From: Pseudomonadota bacterium
Lineage (GTDB): Bacteria; Pseudomonadota; Gammaproteobacteria; Burkholderiales; Burkholderiaceae
Length of the DNA stretch: 11,757 bases
Direction: 5' to 3'
Assembly (NCBI GenBank): GCA_029777935.1
Contig: JAKORH010000070.1
Coordinates: 1-11,757 of the forward strand
Of this stretch, positions 9,154-11,757 are shown piece by piece. The notes under the pieces were generated by a model that ran no database searches, had not been told where the DNA came from, and saw only the letters and a list, made by a program, of their open reading frames with translations. The translations under genes and the position numbers were made by a program. Numbering within the stretch: position 1 is the first letter of the stretch; each line of letters opens with the position of its first letter.

Positions 9154-9408
9154 ATGGACACCGCGAAAATCTTCAAGACCGGCCGCAGTCAGGCAGTGCG
9201 CCTGCCGAAGGAGTACCGCTTCGAGGGAGACGAGGTCTACATCAAGCGGGTCGGCGCAGCAGTTGTATTGCTGCCCAAGAGGAAGACCTGGGATGACGTA
9301 CTGCGCGCCCTCGAAATGTTCGAGCCGGGGACTTTCCCCGATCGCGACCAGCCCAAGGAGCAGCAGCACCGCCCCGGCCTGGAGTCGCTGTTCGAGAGCG
9401 CAGAATGA
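9154..9408 (+). CDS. vapB: VapB-type antitoxin (AbrB/SpoVT fold)
   Basis: Antitoxin of a type II toxin-antitoxin pair: it neutralises the PIN-domain toxin encoded next and, in the family, represses the operon by DNA binding. The protein has 84 aa. It starts [20 protein letters not shown], the hallmark of the swapped-hairpin AbrB fold of VapB, then [20 protein letters not shown]. The acidic/Gln-rich C-terminal half (about 50-84, ending [10 protein letters not shown]) is the expected toxin-binding tail. GGAGGA ends four bases before the ATG at 9154. Earlier in-frame starts (TTG 9130, ATG 9142) overlap the operator or the Shine-Dalgarno and are rejected. Sampled lines in vapB and vapC count about 57-62% GC, against 67-72% in sampled lines of imuB and dnaE2, which suggests a later arrival. 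Confidence 0.93.
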   Translation: MDTAKIFKTGRSQAVRLPKEYRFEGDEVYIKRVGAAVVLLPKRKTWDDVLRALEMFEPGTFPDRDQPKEQQHRPGLESLFESAE

Positions 9409-9803
9409 AGTATTTCCTCGACACGGACACCTGCATCTACCTTATCAAGCAGAGTCCGCCGCAAGTCTCCGATCGGCTCAGGCGTCATCGACTTTCCGCG
9501 CTAGGACTGTCCAGCATCGTCGTGTCGGAGCTGAGTTGGGGTGTGGCCAAGAGCGGTTCGCAGAGAAACGTCGAAGCACTCGATGCCTTTCTCGCCGCAT
9601 TTCAGGTTGCCCCCTACGATCAGGCAGCCGCGTTCGAGTACGGACGGCTACGTGCCGAACTGGAAAGACGCCGCACCCCCATCGGCCCCCTCGACATGCT
9701 GATCGCCGCCCATGCGCTGGCGCTCGACGTGACACTCGTGACCGACAACGAGCGCGAATTCAAGCGCGTGCGCGGGCTGCGCGTCGAGAACTGGACCACC
9801 TGA
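9405..9803 (+). CDS. vapC: VapC-type PIN-domain ribonuclease toxin
   Basis: PIN-domain endoribonuclease; enterobacterial relatives with this N-terminus cut initiator tRNA-fMet in the anticodon loop and so block translation. It has 132 aa, typical for the family. The acidic metal site is complete: Asp6 in [12 protein letters not shown], Glu42 in [12 protein letters not shown], Asp97 in [12 protein letters not shown], and Asp114 in [10 protein letters not shown]. It looks active, not decayed. The start ATG overlaps the vapB stop (ATGA), so synthesis is coupled to the antitoxin. The pair lies between imuB and dnaE2, inside what should be one SOS operon. The tRNA target is inferred from the family. 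Confidence 0.93.
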   Translation: MKYFLDTDTCIYLIKQSPPQVSDRLRRHRLSALGLSSIVVSELSWGVAKSGSQRNVEALDAFLAAFQVAPYDQAAAFEYGRLRAELERRRTPIGPLDMLIAAHALALDVTLVTDNEREFKRVRGLRVENWTT

Positions 9804-9804
9804 A

Positions 9805-9820
9805 GCCACGGCGCCGTGGC
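9805..9820. repeat. Perfect 16-bp GC palindrome between vapC and dnaE2
   Basis: GCCACGGCGCCGTGGC is its own reverse complement and begins two nt after the vapC stop, 12 nt before the dnaE2 ATG. No T-run follows, so it is not an intrinsic terminator. It could be a protein-binding site, an mRNA hairpin affecting dnaE2 translation, or a scar of the vapBC insertion. Confidence 0.5.
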
Positions 9821-9832
9821 AGCAATCCGCCC

Positions 9833-11757
9833 ATGCAGGTCTCCTACGCCGAACTGCACTGCGTGTCGAACTTCTCGTTCCTGCGCGGCGCGTCGCACCC
9901 GGAGGATCTGGTCGAGCGCGCGCTGGTGCTGGAATACGCGGGGCTGGCGGTCACCGACGAGTGCTCGTTCGCCGGTTCGGTGCGCGCGCATCTGGCACTC
10001 ATGGAGGCACGCGAGAACGACGCGGCCGCGCGCGATTTCCGGCTGATCCACGGCACCGAGATTCAACTGGTCGATGGACCGCGACTGGTGCTGCTCGCGA
10101 CCACGCGCGCCGGCTATGGCGACCTGAGCCAGCTCGTCACGCTGGCGCGCCGGCAGGCGGTCAAGGGCAGCTATCGGCTGACGCGTGCCGACGTCGAGTC
10201 GCATGCGCACTGGCTCGACGACACGCTGGCGATCCTGGTTCCGACGCCATTGACGACCCCTCACCCTCGGTCCCTCTCCCCCCGGGAGAGGGGTTGGGGT
10301 GAGGACGCAACGCATCGAACCGGCAAGGACCTCGATCAGCACGCGCGCTGGCTGAAGGAACTCGTCCCCGGCCGCTGCTGGATCGCGTGCGAACTGACGC
10401 GCGGTCCCGACGATGACGCGCGGCTCGCGCAACTGCAGGCGCTCGCGCGGCACACCGGCATCCCGCTCGTCGCCGCCGGCGACGTGCACATGCACGTGCG
10501 CCGGCGCAAGAAGCTGCAGGACGCGCTCACGGCGGTGCGACTGAAGACGCCGCTCGCGCAATGCGGACGGCGATTGCTGCCGAATGCCGAGCGGTATCTG
10601 CGGCCGCTGTACCGGCTGGCGCGCATCTATCCGCCCGAGCTTTTGGCCGAGACGCTGGCGATCGCGCAACGCTGCACGTTCTCGCTCGACGAGCTGCGCT
10701 ACGAGTACCCGGAAGAAATCGCCCCCCCCGGCGAGACGCCGGCCACCTGGCTGCGCAAGGCGACGTACGAAGAGGCGAAGACACGCTACCCGCGCGGCAT
10801 GCCGGACAAGGTCCGCGCGACCGTCGAACACGAGCTGCGGCTGATCGAAGAACTGCGCTACGAGCCGTATTTCCTCACCGTGTACGACATCGTCAAGTTC
10901 GCGCGCAGCCAGAACATCCTGTGCCAGGGACGCGGCTCGGCGGCCAACTCCGCGGTGTGCTACTGCCTCGGCATCACCGAGGTCGACCCGGCGCGCATGA
11001 GCGTGCTGTTCGAGCGCTTCATCAGCAAGGAGCGCAACGAGCCGCCCGACATCGACGTCGACTTCGAGCACCAGCGTAGAGAAGAAGTGATGCAGTACAT
11101 CTACGCCAAGTACGGCCGCCACCGCGCGGCGCTCACCGCCGCGCTGCACACGTACCGCCCCAAGGGCGCGCTGCGCGACATCGGCAAAGCCCTGGGGCTG
11201 TCGCTCGACCAGGTCGACAAGCTCGCGAAGAGCTTCGCGTGGTGGGACGGCAAGCGCATCAAGCCCGAGCGGCTGATCGAGGCGGGCTTCGATCCGGGCA
11301 ACCCCATCGTTGCGCAGGTGGCGGAACTGGCGCAGGAGCTGATCGGCTTTCCGCGCCACCTGTCGCAGCACTCGGGCGGCTTCGTGATCGCGCGCGATCG
11401 GCTCGATCGCCTGGTACCGATCGAGAACGCCGCGATGGCCGAGCGCACCGTGATCCAGTGGGACAAGGACGATCTCGATGCGCTGGGCCTGCTGAAGATC
11501 GATGTGCTGGCGCTCGGAATGCTGTCGTGCATACGACGGGCACTGGATCATGTAAACCGCTTTCGGGCGCAAAGTTGCCCTCACCCCAACCCTCTCCCCG
11601 TGATCGGGGAGAGGGGGTCTTCTCCCTCTCCCGAATCAGCGGAAGAGGGTTGGGGTGAGGGCAACCAGCCTCTCAACTTGGCGAACATCCCCGCCGAGGA
11701 CGAGCGCGTCTACGACATGCTGTGCCGCGGCGATTCGCTCGGCGTGTTCCAGGTCGA
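9833..11757 (+). CDS. dnaE2: Error-prone DNA polymerase DnaE2/ImuC (N-terminal 641 codons, cut by window edge)
   Basis: C-family DNA polymerase that does mutagenic translesion synthesis with ImuA and ImuB. The window holds 641 codons of a protein normally about 1,050 aa. The PHP domain starts YAELHCVSNFSFLRGASHPE (residues 5-24). The polymerase core has GRGSAANSAVCYCLGIT (from 366), the catalytic pair in PPDIDVDFEHQRR (Asp406, Asp408), TYRPKGALRDIGKALG, SQHSGGFVIARDRL, and the third catalytic Asp at 557 in LLKIDVLALGM. The frame carries two palindromic repeats as extra coding sequence: about residues 143-157 in the PHP domain and 582-611 between the catalytic Asp557 region and IPAEDERVYDMLCRGDSLGV. 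No stop or frameshift is seen, so the gene looks intact and expressed protein would contain both inserts. There is no clear Shine-Dalgarno before the ATG; the vapBC insertion may have removed normal coupling to imuB. Confidence 0.95.
   Translation, partial: MQVSYAELHCVSNFSFLRGASHPEDLVERALVLEYAGLAVTDECSFAGSVRAHLALMEARENDAAARDFRLIHGTEIQLVDGPRLVLLATTRAGYGDLSQLVTLARRQAVKGSYRLTRADVESHAHWLDDTLAILVPTPLTTPHPRSLSPRERGWGEDATHRTGKDLDQHARWLKELVPGRCWIACELTRGPDDDARLAQLQALARHTGIPLVAAGDVHMHVRRRKKLQDALTAVRLKTPLAQCGRRLLPNAERYLRPLYRLARIYPPELLAETLAIAQRCTFSLDELRYEYPEEIAPPGETPATWLRKATYEEAKTRYPRGMPDKVRATVEHELRLIEELRYEPYFLTVYDIVKFARSQNILCQGRGSAANSAVCYCLGITEVDPARMSVLFERFISKERNEPPDIDVDFEHQRREEVMQYIYAKYGRHRAALTAALHTYRPKGALRDIGKALGLSLDQVDKLAKSFAWWDGKRIKPERLIEAGFDPGNPIVAQVAELAQELIGFPRHLSQHSGGFVIARDRLDRLVPIENAAMAERTVIQWDKDDLDALGLLKIDVLALGMLSCIRRALDHVNRFRAQSCPHPNPLPVIGERGSSPSPESAEEGWGEGNQPLNLANIPAEDERVYDMLCRGDSLGVFQV
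10259..10304 (+). repeat. Palindromic repeat 1 inside dnaE2 (CCCTCACCC family, short form)
   Basis: A 46-nt imperfect palindrome. Outer arms CCTCACCC (10259-10266) and GGGTGAGG (10297-10304) pair over 8 bp. Inner arms CCCTCTCCC (10272-10280) and GGGAGAGGG (10284-10292) pair over 9 bp around a CCC loop. TCGGT and GTTG form an internal bulge. It resembles the abundant CCCTCACCCCAACCCTCTCCC-type repeats usually found between genes in beta- and gammaproteobacteria (from memory). Here it is translated in frame as PHPRSLSPRERGWGE in the DnaE2 PHP domain. Confidence 0.85.
11574..11665 (+). repeat. Palindromic repeat 2 inside dnaE2 (composite form)
   Basis: A 92-nt element bounded by perfect 22-bp inverted repeats (11574-11595 and 11644-11665; GTTGCCCTCACCCC at the left end). 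Inside are two hairpins: CCCTCTCCCC (11590-11599) with GGGGAGAGGG (11606-11615), loop GTGATC; and CCCTCTCCC (11624-11632) with GGAAGAGGG (11641-11649), one mismatch. This is the longer, two-hairpin form of the same family as the repeat at 10259-10304. It is translated in frame, beginning PHPNPLPVIGERG and ending EEGWGEGN. Confidence 0.88.

Noticed and set aside
9805..9820. Palindrome as a vapC terminator
   Set aside because: No T-run follows the hairpin on either side, so it does not fit an intrinsic terminator.
9620..11584. 654-codon minus-strand open frame opposite dnaE2 and vapC
   Set aside because: Antisense shadow: dnaE2 on the plus strand has catalytic motifs and family-wide conservation, while the minus frame has no recognisable domain.
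10259..11665. CRISPR array from the two similar repeats
   Set aside because: There are only two diverged copies about 1.3 kb apart, inside a coding gene, with no spacer periodicity.
10240..11670. dnaE2 as a pseudogene broken by repeat insertions
   Set aside because: I translated through both inserts: no stop or frameshift occurs, and the conserved motifs on either side stay in the same frame.

Overview
The window is GC-rich and densely coded. It looks like chromosomal DNA of a betaproteobacterium (Burkholderiales/Rhodocyclales-like). This rests on three things: the gene order scpB-rluB-rimP-nusA-infB, the betaproteobacterial style of the IF2, NusA and RimP N-termini, and an E. coli-type LexA box in front of a lexA-imuA-imuB-dnaE2 mutagenesis cassette. 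Genus cannot be assigned from the sequence alone.

Left part (1-5596, minus strand): a housekeeping block for chromosome organisation and translation/transcription. Reading 5'->3' on the minus strand it runs scpB, rluB (4-bp ATGA overlap), then a sigma70 promoter (TTGAGA-17-TATAAT), a leader with a compact intrinsic terminator, rimP, nusA (another ATGA overlap), and the N-terminal 455 codons of infB, which runs off the left edge. RimP, NusA and IF2 form the conserved ribosome-maturation / transcription-elongation / translation-initiation operon. The terminator just before rimP suggests attenuation, possibly through NusA.

Middle (5597-6021): a roughly 425-bp divergent intergenic region. No convincing gene is seen, and at its right end lies the lexA promoter with one SOS box.

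Right part (6022-11757, plus strand): an SOS mutagenesis operon of lexA, imuA, imuB and dnaE2 (imuC; cut by the right edge). LexA should repress the whole set. ImuB, a catalytically degenerate Y-family protein, together with ImuA and the C-family polymerase DnaE2, would perform error-prone translesion synthesis. Two features make the cassette unusual. First, a complete vapBC toxin-antitoxin pair with its own AT-rich palindromic operator sits between imuB and dnaE2, where the genes normally adjoin. Second, the dnaE2 reading frame contains two copies of a CCCTCACCC...GGGTGAGGG palindromic repeat family, one in the PHP domain and one in the polymerase core. Both are inserted without breaking the frame and both are read in the same phase, so hairpin DNA elements have become extra peptide segments of a mutagenic polymerase, comparable to Rickettsia palindromic elements.
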